Origin: G016234445 sp964438865
GTDB taxonomy: Bacteria > Chloroflexota > Dehalococcoidia > Tepidiformales > Tepidiformaceae
NCBI GenBank assembly: GCA_964438865.1
Contig: CAYTMI010000004.1
Location: forward strand, 62,001-126,000
DNA: 64,000 nucleotides
Direction of reading: 5' to 3'
A program made the translations under genes and the position numbers. Below the pieces are notes generated by a model. That model did not search any database and had not been told where the DNA came from. It was given only the letters and a program-made list of their open reading frames with translations. This document shows positions 51,497 through 60,128 of the stretch, piece by piece (positions within the stretch are counted from its first letter, which is position 1; every line of letters starts with the position of its first letter).

Positions 51497-52914
51497 GATG
51501 CTCCCTGTGCTGCGGACGGGCGAGGGAGCTTGCGGTGGGCGATGTGAATCGCCTCGCCATCCACCGCGAGGGCAGCCTCTTTCAATGCTTCGCCAAGGGT
51601 TGGGTGCGCGTGTACTGCAAACCCGAGTTCGATCGTCGTCGCTTCGAGCAACGCCACCATCGTCGCCTCGCCGAGCAGGTCGTTCACGTCGTGGCCGATC
51701 ATGTGGATACCGAGCACCTGGCCTGTCGGCGCGTCGGCAACAACCTTGACGAACCCCTCGGTTTCGCCCGTCGCGATCGCCTTGCCCAGCGCCGTGAACG
51801 GGAAGCGCCCCGTCTTTACGGTGAAGCCGGCGTCGCGGGCCTGCTGTTCCGTATAGCCGATGGAGCCGATTTGTGGCTGGCAGAAGGTGGCCCGGGGCAT
51901 CTGCACGTAGTCCACCTGCGGGGTCTCTTTTCCGGCGATGTGCTCGGCCGCGAGAACTCCCTGGTGCGATGCGACGTGCGCGAGCATCAGCTTCCCGGTG
52001 ACGTCGCCAATGGCGTAGATCCCCGGGATGTTGGTCCGCATCTGGTCGTCGATGGTGATGAACCCGCGCTCGGTCGCGACACCTGCGGCTTCAAGGTTGA
52101 GCCCTTCGGTGTGGGGGATGAAGCCGATGGCGACGAGGACGGCGTCGGCCCGGACTTCACTCGCGCCCTCCGGGCCGGAGAGCTTCACCGTGGCGGACTT
52201 CCCCTTCACCGCGACGGAGTCAACCCGGGTCTTCACCAGGCAGGTGATGCCGCGCGCTTCGAACGATCGCTTGAGCTGACGGCCAATGTCGGGGTCTTCG
52301 AGCGGGACGAGGGTGTCCAGCATCTCGACCACCGTTACCTTGCTGCCATAGCTCGCCCAGATGTGGGCGAACTCGACGCCGATCGGTCCGCCACCGATTA
52401 TCACGACGCGGCCGGGGGCATCACGGCGGGCAAGGGCCTCGCGGCTGGTGAGGACCACTTTGCCGCCGGCAGCAACGCCCGGCAGCATCCGTGCGTTCGC
52501 GCCCGTGGCGATGATGACCGCGCCCGTTTCGTAGCGCTTGCCGCCGGATTGGACGCCACCCGGCCACGCGAGCGAAGCCGTGCCAGTCACCACTTCCACG
52601 CCGTTGTCGCGGAGCAGACCTTCGACGCCGCCGACGAGCTGGTCGACAACCTTACGGCTCCGGTCGATGGCGCTCCCGAAGTCGAACTTCGGTTCGGTGA
52701 CAGAGACGCCCCAGCGACTCGCGTCGCGCACCAGGTTCACGACATCGGCGTTGCGGAGGATGGCCTTGCTGGGAATACAGCCCCAGTTGAGGCAGAGGCC
52801 GCCAACGCGGTCGCGTTCGAAGACGACAACCCGTTTGCCCAGTTGGGCGGCGCGGATTGCTGCGACGTAGCCCCCGGGGCCGCCGCCGATTATTGCAATA
52901 TCGTAACGTGCCAT
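51493..52914 (-). CDS. lpd: Dihydrolipoyl dehydrogenase (E3)
   Basis: 473 residues. FAD motif IIGGGPGGYVAAIRAAQLG, redox disulfide GGLCLNWGCIPSKA, NAD motif VVIIGGGPIGVEFAHIW, FAD motif 2 IYAIGDVTGKLMLAHVA and the C-terminal His-Glu pair in HAHPTLGEAL are all present. It reoxidises the lipoyl groups of E2 with NAD+. AGGAG lies 7 bases before the ATG. First gene of the complex, followed by E1 alpha with a 4-base overlap. Confidence 0.95.
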   Translation of the reverse strand: MARYDIAIIGGGPGGYVAAIRAAQLGKRVVVFERDRVGGLCLNWGCIPSKAILRNADVVNLVRDASRWGVSVTEPKFDFGSAIDRSRKVVDQLVGGVEGLLRDNGVEVVTGTASLAWPGGVQSGGKRYETGAVIIATGANARMLPGVAAGGKVVLTSREALARRDAPGRVVIIGGGPIGVEFAHIWASYGSKVTVVEMLDTLVPLEDPDIGRQLKRSFEARGITCLVKTRVDSVAVKGKSATVKLSGPEGASEVRADAVLVAIGFIPHTEGLNLEAAGVATERGFITIDDQMRTNIPGIYAIGDVTGKLMLAHVASHQGVLAAEHIAGKETPQVDYVQMPRATFCQPQIGSIGYTEQQARDAGFTVKTGRFPFTALGKAIATGETEGFVKVVADAPTGQVLGIHMIGHDVNDLLGEATMVALLEATTIELGFAVHAHPTLGEALKEAALAVDGEAIHIAHRKLPRPSAAQGAS

Positions 52915-52966
52915 AGTTGGCTCCTGGACTACCATAGCCTGCGGTAGTGGCCCGCCGGTTTTCATG

Positions 52967-53659
52967 TCAGCCTCCCGGCGGCGTCGCTGGCCGCCGGAGG
53001 ACGTACATCGCATGCGTCCGGAGCCAGGGGATGCTCGCCAGCGGGGCGTAGGCCCACGGCGCACGGTCGCAGATTGGCCTCGCCAGGGGCGGCGCCAGGG
53101 TGATCGACTTCGCCCGGATCGGGCACTTCGGGAACCACCGACGGAGGTCGTCGAGGGCGACGGGGTGGACGGCGGGGTTGCGGGGGTTCCGCCGCACCAT
53201 GTCGTAGACGAGGATGAGGCCGCCCGGGCGGGTGATCCGGAAGAGTTCGTGACTGATGGCGTGGGCAACTTCCTCATCGTGGACGCTGCTGTAGAGCGTA
53301 AACGCCATCGAGAGGTCGAACGATTCATCCGGCTCCGGGATCGCGGCCGCGGTGCCTTCGTGGACGCGGATGCCCGGGCCGTGTTCCCGGCAGTAGGCCA
53401 CGGCGGCCGGGTCGAGGTCGATGCCGCTGAGGTTCGCCGGCTTCGCCCCCAGCTGGACCATCTCCCTGAGGTTGTACCCGCCGGCGCAACCCGCTTCGAA
53501 GGCCCGCAGTTCCTCCAGCGACCCGTAGCCCTGCCGCGCGAGCAGCCGGACAACGTAGCGGTCGCGTTCCTGGACCATGTGAAGGTTGCCCATGCGAAGG
53601 AGCGAATGGCGGGAGGCGCCCTGGTCTGTGCGTGGGGTGTGGCCGCGGATTCTGTTCAT
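52967..53659 (-). CDS. SAM-dependent class I methyltransferase
   Basis: 230 residues. Motif I is AFEAGCAGGYNLREM, in place of the usual E/D-x-G-C-G-x-G. GIDLDPAAVAYCREH (motif II), FDLSMAFTLYSSVHDEE (motif IV) and HELFRITRPGGLILVYDMVR (post-motif) are clear. It may act on a small metabolite. It starts 81 bases from the divergent aminotransferase and lies just upstream of lpd on the same strand, 52 bases apart. Confidence 0.8.
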   Translation of the reverse strand: MNRIRGHTPRTDQGASRHSLLRMGNLHMVQERDRYVVRLLARQGYGSLEELRAFEAGCAGGYNLREMVQLGAKPANLSGIDLDPAAVAYCREHGPGIRVHEGTAAAIPEPDESFDLSMAFTLYSSVHDEEVAHAISHELFRITRPGGLILVYDMVRRNPRNPAVHPVALDDLRRWFPKCPIRAKSITLAPPLARPICDRAPWAYAPLASIPWLRTHAMYVLRRPATPPGG

Positions 53660-53740
53660 GCCGTCCTGTCACTCTAATCGACCCGGCCCTGCTGGCGAAA
53701 GCGTCGGCAGTGAAGGCGGGGTGGAGTATCATCGGCGGTC

Positions 53741-55078
53741 GTGAGCATCGAACAGCAGTACGTCGACCGTCACCCCGGTTCCGCGCGGCTCTACGCCCGG
53801 GCCGAGGCCGTCCTTCCCAGCGGCGTCACCCACGATAGCCGCTTCCTCCGGCCCTTCCCTGTCTACGCGCAGGCGGCATCCGGTTCGCACAAGACCGACG
53901 TGGACGGCCACGAGTACATCGACTACGTGATGGGGCACGGCGCCCTCCTCCTGGGGCACGGTTACCCCACCGTCCTCGAGGCGGCCACCCGCCAGATGGC
54001 CCTCGGCACCCACTATGGGGCCAGCCACGAACTCGAAATCGAGTGGGCCGAAGAAGTCGTGAGATTGGTCCCCTCGGCCGAAGTCGTGCGGTTCACCAGT
54101 TCCGGGACCGAAGCCACCCTGATGGCCCTTCGCCTTGCACGGTCGTTCACCGGCCGCCCGGCACTGCTGAAGTTCGACCGTCATTTCCATGGCTGGCACG
54201 ACTATGTCGCGGCGAGTTCGAAGTACGGGGGCGCCGCCCCGGCCGGGGTCCCCCTGGCGACGATGGAGACGGTGGTCATCGCCCCGCCGTCGCTGGAAGC
54301 CGCGCGGGCGGCCATGGACAGCCGGCCGGACATTGGTACGGTCATCGTCGAGGCCGCGGGCGCTTCCTCTGGCACCCTGCCCATCCCCGGCGGCTTCCTC
54401 CATGGCTTGCGAAGGCTGACGGAGGAGCGCGGGGCGCTGCTGATCATGGACGAAGTCGTAACGGGCTTCCGCTGGGCTCCCGGGGGCGTCCAGGAGATTG
54501 AGGGGCTCCGGCCCGACCTGACGACGCTCGCGAAGATCCTGGCCGGCGGCTTCCCCGGGGGTGCCGTGGCCGGCAGGCGCGATGTGATGGAGCGGCTTGC
54601 CTTCCCCGCACCGGGCTCGAAGGACGAGAAGGTTGGCCACCCGGGCACCTTCAACGCCAATCCGCTCTCCTCCGCGGCCGGGGTCGCCTGCCTCCGCACA
54701 ATCGCCGACGGCTCGCACCAGGAACGGGCCCGCGATCTCGCCGCGAAGCTCCGCACGGGGATGAACGGCGAACTCTGCCGGCTTGGCATCCCTGGATTCG
54801 TCTATGGCCAGACGAGCGAGTTCCGCGTCGTCCTCGGGGGACACGCTCTCCCGGAGCACGGCGACTACCATCCTCGCGACCTGCCCCTGCCCCTCTTGGA
54901 GGCGGGCACCCCGCGGCGAGCGTCCCAGCTTGTCCAGTTGGCGTTGCTGAACCGGGGCGTCCATTTCTTCGGCGACGGCGGCATGACCAGTTCCGTCCAC
55001 ACCGAAGCCGACATCGCGGACACGGTCGCGGCCTGGGGCGAATCGGTCGCCGAAGCGCGAAACGAAGGCGCGCTCTAA
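53741..55078 (+). CDS. Class III aminotransferase, glutamate-1-semialdehyde aminomutase-like
   Basis: 445 residues. The PLP-binding Lys is in DLTTLAKILAGGFPGGAVAG, with SSGTEATLMALRLARSFTGR, HFHGWHDYV, VIVEAAGASSG and IMDEVVTGFR around the cofactor, and HPGTFNANPLSSAAG near the end. The layout matches HemL, but HemL normally has FEGCYHG where this has FDRHFHG, and the N-terminus is longer, so it may be a paralogue with another substrate. GTG start. Its stop overlaps the convergent rsmI stop by 4 bases. Confidence 0.82.
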   Translation: MSIEQQYVDRHPGSARLYARAEAVLPSGVTHDSRFLRPFPVYAQAASGSHKTDVDGHEYIDYVMGHGALLLGHGYPTVLEAATRQMALGTHYGASHELEIEWAEEVVRLVPSAEVVRFTSSGTEATLMALRLARSFTGRPALLKFDRHFHGWHDYVAASSKYGGAAPAGVPLATMETVVIAPPSLEAARAAMDSRPDIGTVIVEAAGASSGTLPIPGGFLHGLRRLTEERGALLIMDEVVTGFRWAPGGVQEIEGLRPDLTTLAKILAGGFPGGAVAGRRDVMERLAFPAPGSKDEKVGHPGTFNANPLSSAAGVACLRTIADGSHQERARDLAAKLRTGMNGELCRLGIPGFVYGQTSEFRVVLGGHALPEHGDYHPRDLPLPLLEAGTPRRASQLVQLALLNRGVHFFGDGGMTSSVHTEADIADTVAAWGESVAEARNEGAL

Positions 55079-55911
55079 ACCTCGTCCCAGAGTTCATAGG
55101 CGGCGCGGCGCTCGATCGCGAATCGGCGCGCCGCCTCGGCGGCGGCCCCTGAACGTTGGGCGCCCGCGCGCTTCATCGCGGCCAGGTAGTCGCGCAGGCC
55201 GGCGGCGTCAGTCTCGCCGGGAGCAGCGGGCGCGACGCGGACCACGACGGTGCACTCGCCCCGCGTCTCCCTGAATCGGTTCGCCAGTGCCGATGCCCGT
55301 CCTCGCACCACCTCTTCGTGGAGCTTCGTCAGTTCGCGGCAGACCACGACTTCGGGATCCGCGAGGAGCGTTTCGAGTTCCTGCAGGGTTGCCGCCAGTC
55401 GGGCCGGGCTTTCGAAGAAGACCAGCACCTCAGCGCCCGCAGCGGCAGCCTTCAACCTGCTCCCTCGCTCCGCCTGCCCCCGCGGGAGAAAGCCGAGGAA
55501 GTGGACGTCGCTGCCGGGGAACCCGGAGACGGAGAGCGCCGCCGTGAGTGCGCTCGGCCCGGGGATGGCGACCACGGGCACCCCCGCCGCGTGGGCGGCT
55601 TCGACCAGCCGGGCGCCCGGGTCCGCGACCACCGGCGTGCCCGCGTCACTGACCAGCGCGACCACGGATTCGCCCGCCGCCGCGATGAGCCCGGCGGCCC
55701 TCCCGAGGACGTTGTGCTCGGTGAGGCTGACCATGCGCCCGGAGCCCCCGGCAAGCTTGACCAGTTTCGCCGAGGTACGGGTGTCTTCGGCGGCGATGAC
55801 GGCGGCGGCGGCGAGGACGTCGCGGGCGCGAGGGGAGAGGTCGGCGAGGTTGCCGATCGGGGTCGCGACGACATAAAGGCCGGGGATGAAACTGCTCACT
55901 TGCTTGAGCAT
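55075..55911 (-). CDS. rsmI: 16S rRNA (cytidine1402-2'-O)-methyltransferase
   Basis: 278 residues. GLYVVATPIGNLADLSPRA, AAEDTRTSAKL, VSDAGTPVVADPGARLV and IPGPSALTAALSVSGF are the SAM-dependent tetrapyrrole-methylase-fold signatures of RsmI; FFESPARLAATL and RELTKLHEEVVRG follow. It methylates C1402 in the decoding centre. The start is uncertain: ATG 55909-55911 is used, but GTG at 55897-55899 has AGGA upstream and GTG at 55924-55926 is also in frame. Confidence 0.92.
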   Translation of the reverse strand: MLKQVSSFIPGLYVVATPIGNLADLSPRARDVLAAAAVIAAEDTRTSAKLVKLAGGSGRMVSLTEHNVLGRAAGLIAAAGESVVALVSDAGTPVVADPGARLVEAAHAAGVPVVAIPGPSALTAALSVSGFPGSDVHFLGFLPRGQAERGSRLKAAAAGAEVLVFFESPARLAATLQELETLLADPEVVVCRELTKLHEEVVRGRASALANRFRETRGECTVVVRVAPAAPGETDAAGLRDYLAAMKRAGAQRSGAAAEAARRFAIERRAAYELWDEV

Positions 55912-55954
55912 CCTACTGAATTGCACATAATCGAAGCGACAAAGCGAATCTGTG

Positions 55955-55984
55955 TTGACCCGTCTCCCGGCCGCTGGCTACACT
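55955..55984 (+). promoter_or_regulatory. Promoter of guaB3
   Basis: TTGACC (55955-55960), an 18-base spacer and TACACT (55979-55984), a near-consensus housekeeping promoter. It implies a leader of about 135 bases before the GTG start. Confidence 0.65.
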
Positions 55985-56126
55985 TTGAGTAATCGCAGGT
56001 TCCACGCAACCTGTCCCATCCCCCTACCCGGAAAACGCTGATTTGAGTGCTCCCGCCCATCCCCCAATCGCCGCCTCCGACACACTGGAGAGCGGCCTTG
56101 CGCCGTTTCAATCCAAGGAGGCAGCC

Positions 56127-57272
56127 GTGACCGTCCCGCAGTTCAAACAACTCCGCCGCGCCTACGGCTTTGACGAAGTAGCCATCGTCCCGGGTGAGGT
56201 CACGATCAACCCCGAACTGGTGGAACTCGGCCTCGACATCGGCCCTCACCACTTCGCCATCCCCTTCCTCGCTTCGGCCATGGACGCCGTGGTCGACCCT
56301 CAGTTCGCCATCGAGATGCACCGCGCCGGGGGCCTCGCCGTCGTCAACCTCGAAGGCGTCTGGACTCGCTACGACGACCCGCTTTCCATGCTTGAGGAAG
56401 TCGCGGCTGCAAGCCGCGACGAAGCCACCGCCATCCTCCAGCACGCCTATCAGGCGCCGATTCGTGAAGACCTCATCGCCCGGCGTGTGAAGGAAGTCAA
56501 GGCCGGGGGCGCCGTCGCCGCGGTCTCCCTGACGCCGATGTACACCAAGCGCTGGGCGCCAATCGTCCAGGAGGCCGGGGCCGATATCCTCGTCGTCCAG
56601 AGTACGGTCACCACGGCCCGCCACGAATCGAACAGCGCCGAGGGTTTGCGCTTCGATAAGCTCTTCAAGAACATCAGCATCCCCGTCGTCGTCGGCAACA
56701 CCGTTGGCTTCAACGCCACCCTGGAGATCATGCGGACCGGCGTCGCGGCCGTGCTCGTGGGGGTCGGCCCCGGCGCCGCCTGCACCAGCCGCGAAGTCCT
56801 CGGCATCGGCGTCCCCCAGGTGACCGCGACGATCGAATGCGCCGCCGCCCGCGACTACTACTTCCGCGAAACCGGCCGCTACGTCCCGATCATCACCGAT
56901 GGCGGCATCCGCACCGGCGGCGATGTCTGCAAGTGCTTCGTCGCCGGCGCCGACGGCGTGATGATGGGCTCCCCCTTCGCCGCCACGACCGAGGCGCCGG
57001 GCCGCGGCTACCACTGGGGCATGGCCACGCCTCATGCGAATCTCCCCCGCGGCACCCGTGTGACCGTTGGCGTGAACACGACGCTCAACAAGCTGCTCTA
57101 CGGCCCGACCAGCCGCACCGACGGCACCGAGAACCTCGTCGGCGCGCTGCGGACCGCCATGGGGATGTGCGGCGCCCACACCATCCGCGAGTTCCAGCAG
57201 GCGGAGATGGTGGTCGCCCCGGCGATCAAGACGGAAGGGAAGATCTACCAGTTTGCGCAGGCGCATTCCTAG
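56127..57272 (+). CDS. guaB3: GuaB3-type IMP dehydrogenase family protein
   Basis: 381 residues without a CBS domain insert, the GuaB3 form. QFKQLRRAYGFDEVAIVPGE opens the barrel, the catalytic Cys is in VGVGPGAACTSREVLGIGVPQ, and ITDGGIRTGGDVCKCFVAGADGVMMGS is the phosphate loop. It belongs to the IMPDH/GMPR group found in Actinobacteria, Chloroflexota and cyanobacteria. I start at GTG 56127, where AAGGAGG is 5 bases upstream; the frame is open to TTG 56043, but that segment is low-complexity. Confidence 0.88.
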   Translation: MTVPQFKQLRRAYGFDEVAIVPGEVTINPELVELGLDIGPHHFAIPFLASAMDAVVDPQFAIEMHRAGGLAVVNLEGVWTRYDDPLSMLEEVAAASRDEATAILQHAYQAPIREDLIARRVKEVKAGGAVAAVSLTPMYTKRWAPIVQEAGADILVVQSTVTTARHESNSAEGLRFDKLFKNISIPVVVGNTVGFNATLEIMRTGVAAVLVGVGPGAACTSREVLGIGVPQVTATIECAAARDYYFRETGRYVPIITDGGIRTGGDVCKCFVAGADGVMMGSPFAATTEAPGRGYHWGMATPHANLPRGTRVTVGVNTTLNKLLYGPTSRTDGTENLVGALRTAMGMCGAHTIREFQQAEMVVAPAIKTEGKIYQFAQAHS

Positions 57273-57855
57273 GCTTCTCGCGCTCGTTCTCGCCCTGGCA
57301 GCGGCTCTCTTGCCGGGGGCCGCTGTTTTCGTTGAGGACGCCCACGCCTGTTCGCCCTACCCCGTCGAGTCGTCGGTGGGATTAGTGCCCCACGCGGGCG
57401 TCATCGTGGTCGGCCAGGTGACGAGCGCCGAATGGATGAAGGAGTTCACGCTGCGGGTCGAGGCATACTTGAAGGGTCCGGCGTTGGCGACGGAACTTAC
57501 TTTCTTTTGGCGGGACTTGGACAACTGCAATCGCTCGAATGTGCCAGATGGAAGCCGGTTGGTCTTGTTCCTTGGGTCTCCGCCCGCCCAACGATGGCCC
57601 AGCACATACGGCACCGTCGTCTTCGTGGGCGGCCGCGCCATCGACCCGAACGGCGGCGCCGAAATCAGCGAAGATGAGCTTGTGCAGCAGATCCGGGCTA
57701 TCACCGGCCAGTACGCCGTCCCCGCGGCGAGCGATGAGGAAGGCGCGCAGATCGACTGGACTGGCACCGTCCTCCCGGTCTCGGCGGCGCTGGTGGTGGT
57801 GTTCGGGATCGCCCTGCTGCTCATGCGCACCTGGCACCGCATCGACCCGAGCTGA
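57253..57855 (+). CDS. Secreted, membrane-anchored protein with TIMP/netrin-like N-terminus
   Basis: 200 residues from TTG 57253, overlapping guaB3 by 20 bases. A signal peptide (RRRIPRLLALVLALAAALLPG) ends near AHA. The mature start is CSPYPVESSVGLVPHAGVIVVGQV, similar in layout to the N-terminal Cys and strand of TIMP/netrin-like domains (C-x-C...A..vf.G.V), and another Cys lies in RDLDNCNRS. A C-terminal membrane helix (VLPVSAALVVVFGIALLLM) anchors it. The TIMP link is pattern-based and weak. Confidence 0.65.
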   Translation: MRRRIPRLLALVLALAAALLPGAAVFVEDAHACSPYPVESSVGLVPHAGVIVVGQVTSAEWMKEFTLRVEAYLKGPALATELTFFWRDLDNCNRSNVPDGSRLVLFLGSPPAQRWPSTYGTVVFVGGRAIDPNGGAEISEDELVQQIRAITGQYAVPAASDEEGAQIDWTGTVLPVSAALVVVFGIALLLMRTWHRIDPS

Positions 57856-57862
57856 CAGAGGG

Positions 57863-58480
57863 TCAGTTCTTGGCCACGCCCGGCAGGACCAGCCGGAACG
57901 GACCGGCGCCGGACACGGGGACGAAGACGATGTTGTCAAACATCGCCGAAACCGGGTCCGAGGGGTTTTCGCCAGCAGTCGGCTTCCACTTTGAGACTTC
58001 CAGATAGATCGTCGCCGACAGGGCGCCCTGGGAGAACGTCGAGACGGACTCCAGGGACTCCCATGCGCCCGGGGTGTGGGTGAAGGATCCGAGGCCGCCC
58101 GGGACTGAGGCGCCGGTGCAGCCCGGGCCGGCGTATCCACGTGTGCCGACGCCGACGCCGCGCAGCCGCGACTGACCCGCGGGGATGAGCACGTCGCCGC
58201 TGAGCCGGTATTCCTTACCCGGCACGATGTCGTCGATGCACTGCTCGGCGTGATGCGCGTTGTCCTGGTCGCCGGCGTTTGTGTTGACCACGCGGGCTGA
58301 ACCGGAGCCGGGCGACCCGCCGGCGTCGGCGGCGTTCCACGACGCCCCCGTCCAGGGTGTCACGGTGGTATCGAAGGTGCCGTTGGACACAAGGTTGGCG
58401 GGCGCAGCGCCAAAGGCGGGTCCGGCCACGCCGAGTGCCCCCGCCCCGATGAGCAACGCCACCAACAGGAGCGATCTCAT
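57863..58480 (-). CDS. Secreted LVSNGTFD-type carbohydrate-binding-like protein (copy 2)
   Basis: 205 residues. A signal peptide (MRSLLLVALLIGAGALGVAG) is followed by APANLVSNGTFDTTVTPWTG, the opening of galactose-binding-like (CBM) sandwiches, and ends with SAMFDNIVFVPV. It is a paralogue of the next gene (58524-59156) over its whole length, and the two lie in tandem 43 bases apart. The last residues FRLVLPGVAKN resemble the C-terminal F.L..PGVA of its partner. Ligand unknown. Confidence 0.78.
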   Translation of the reverse strand: MRSLLLVALLIGAGALGVAGPAFGAAPANLVSNGTFDTTVTPWTGASWNAADAGGSPGSGSARVVNTNAGDQDNAHHAEQCIDDIVPGKEYRLSGDVLIPAGQSRLRGVGVGTRGYAGPGCTGASVPGGLGSFTHTPGAWESLESVSTFSQGALSATIYLEVSKWKPTAGENPSDPVSAMFDNIVFVPVSGAGPFRLVLPGVAKN

Positions 58481-58523
58481 GGTGGCATCATGACGGGATC
58501 GCGAACGGGTGTCACGCCCAGCG

Positions 58524-59156
58524 CTACCGGGTTGCGGCCACGCCCGGCACGAACAGCTCGAATGCCGCCGGGGGTGGTCCCGCGGTCGGAGGCCCAAAGG
58601 TGATGTTGTCGAACATGGCCGATACCGGGCCCGATGGATTGACCGGTACCCGCTTCGACGTCTGAAGCTGGATCATCGCCGACCGGACCCCCGGTGAGAA
58701 GGTCGAGACGGACGCAAGCGATTCCCATGCGCCCGTCCCGTCGGCGCCAGCATTGGGTCCGCCCTCGACGTAGCCGCCGGTGCAGCCGGCGCCGGTGTAT
58801 CCCTGTGCGCCGATGGCGGCGGCGGCGCCCTGCGACTGGCCGGCGGGGACCAACACATCGCCCGTAAGCCGGTATTGCTCACCCGGGACAATATTCTGGA
58901 TGCACTGCGTGCCATACCTGGCGTTCGGGTAGTCCATGTACGGGTTGTTGTTGATCACGCGCGCGGAGCCCGAGGCCGCCGACCCGTTCGCGTCAGCGGA
59001 GTTCCAGTCCGCGCCCGCCCACGACGCGACGGAGCCATCGAAGGTCCCGTTGCTGACGAGGTTGGCCGGCGCCGCCGCGACCGAGGCCCAGAGCCCCGGT
59101 ACCGTGGCCAGACCAACAAGGATTCCAATTCGTGCGGCGAAACGCATCCTCAACAC
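58524..59156 (-). CDS. Secreted LVSNGTFD-type carbohydrate-binding-like protein (copy 1)
   Basis: 210 residues. Signal peptide MLRMRFAARIGILVGLATVP..., then AAPANLVSNGTFDGSVASW, CIQNIVPGEQYRLTGDVLVP, WESLASVSTFSPGV and SAMFDNITFGP, all shared with copy 2. It ends FELFVPGVAATR. The start is GTG 59154-59156 with GGGAGG 8 bases before it. It is the first of the tandem pair and follows a structured leader on the same strand. Probably binds sugars at the cell surface. Confidence 0.78.
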   Translation of the reverse strand: MLRMRFAARIGILVGLATVPGLWASVAAAPANLVSNGTFDGSVASWAGADWNSADANGSAASGSARVINNNPYMDYPNARYGTQCIQNIVPGEQYRLTGDVLVPAGQSQGAAAAIGAQGYTGAGCTGGYVEGGPNAGADGTGAWESLASVSTFSPGVRSAMIQLQTSKRVPVNPSGPVSAMFDNITFGPPTAGPPPAAFELFVPGVAATR

Positions 59157-59164
59157 GGCATTCC

Positions 59165-59250
59165 TCCCGTGACTTGAGGTGCCGGAGCTTCGCCTCTTCA
59201 GACCCGGCGACCAGGGTGTTATTTGCCAGCGACTCTCACCGCCCCGGCCC
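59165..59250 (-). promoter_or_regulatory. Structured 5' leader, possibly c-di-GMP-I (GEMM)-like
   Basis: Read on the minus strand, GGCAAA (59222-59227) is followed by a hairpin ACCC/GGGT (59202-59217) and then GAGGCGAAGCTCCGG (59182-59196). GEMM aptamers have GGCAAA, a hairpin and GACGCAAAGCC in this order. The match is partial (GCGAAGC in place of GCAAAGC), so this is a candidate only. Confidence 0.3.
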
Positions 59251-59321
59251 AGCGAGGGCCAGCCGGCAGGAACGCGGGCTCAATATAGCACCAAGGAGAC
59301 GCCCTGTGGGGACGGCGCTGT

Positions 59322-60128
59322 TCAGCCGGCCCCAGTGGTGGCAGCCAGCCGCTCGAGAAGCTCCGCCAGGGGGTCGTCGCTGGACTCCAGCACTTCGTTC
59401 GCCGCATCGAGGGCGTAGCGGTCGCTGTGGGGCATCGCATAGCCCCGCCCGGCCCAGGCGAGCATCGGTGCGTCGTTCACGCTGTCTCCTACGGCGACGG
59501 TTTCGTGGCGGTCGATCCCGAGGTCCGCGCAGATCAGCGAGAGCGCGTGGCCCTTGTTCGCGTCCGGCGCGACGGCCACCGTCACGGTGGGGAAGTCGAG
59601 GATGTGGAGCGATTCGCCGTGGTGCGCGACCAGCGCGCGGTGGATCCCGTTCGCCTCTTCGGCTGAGCTGATGATCCCGACGCCGGTTGGCCGGACGCCC
59701 GAGCGTTCGGGGTTCGCGCGGTACTCGGGCGTGATACCGGAGACGCGGCCGTACTCCCGGGTCGCTTCGCTTTCGCGGGAGACCACATAGCGCAGCGGGT
59801 TGAACCACTCGTAGGCGCGGTCGATCTCCTTCGCGTGGGCGACGAGTTCGAGTGCCTTCCGATGCTCGATCGGGAACTCATGGAGCATCACGCCATCCAT
59901 GGCGTGGACCGAGCAGCCCTGCTGGCAGATGACCGGTGTCGTCAGCCCGAGTTCGCGCCCGACCGAGGCGGTGCCGGGGAACATGCGCCCGGAAGCGAGC
60001 ACGACGGCGACCCCGCGGTGTTCCAGCGCGCGAATGGCGGCACGCAGCCGCGCGGAAGGACGGGCGTCTTCGCCACGGGCGTGGCCGGGGATAACGGTCC
60101 CGTCGATGTCGAGCGCGACCAGTTTCAC
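59322..60128 (-). CDS. Cof-type HAD phosphatase
   Basis: 268 residues from GTG 60126-60128. The HAD motif I is LVALDIDGTVIPG, motif II is VVLASGRMF, motif III has DANKGHAL and motif IV is VAVGDSVNDAPML. A C2B-type cap lies between (about 85-190). It dephosphorylates a sugar or nucleotide phosphate. The start overlaps the prmC stop (GTGA). Confidence 0.88.
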   Translation of the reverse strand: MKLVALDIDGTVIPGHARGEDARPSARLRAAIRALEHRGVAVVLASGRMFPGTASVGRELGLTTPVICQQGCSVHAMDGVMLHEFPIEHRKALELVAHAKEIDRAYEWFNPLRYVVSRESEATREYGRVSGITPEYRANPERSGVRPTGVGIISSAEEANGIHRALVAHHGESLHILDFPTVTVAVAPDANKGHALSLICADLGIDRHETVAVGDSVNDAPMLAWAGRGYAMPHSDRYALDAANEVLESSDDPLAELLERLAATTGAG

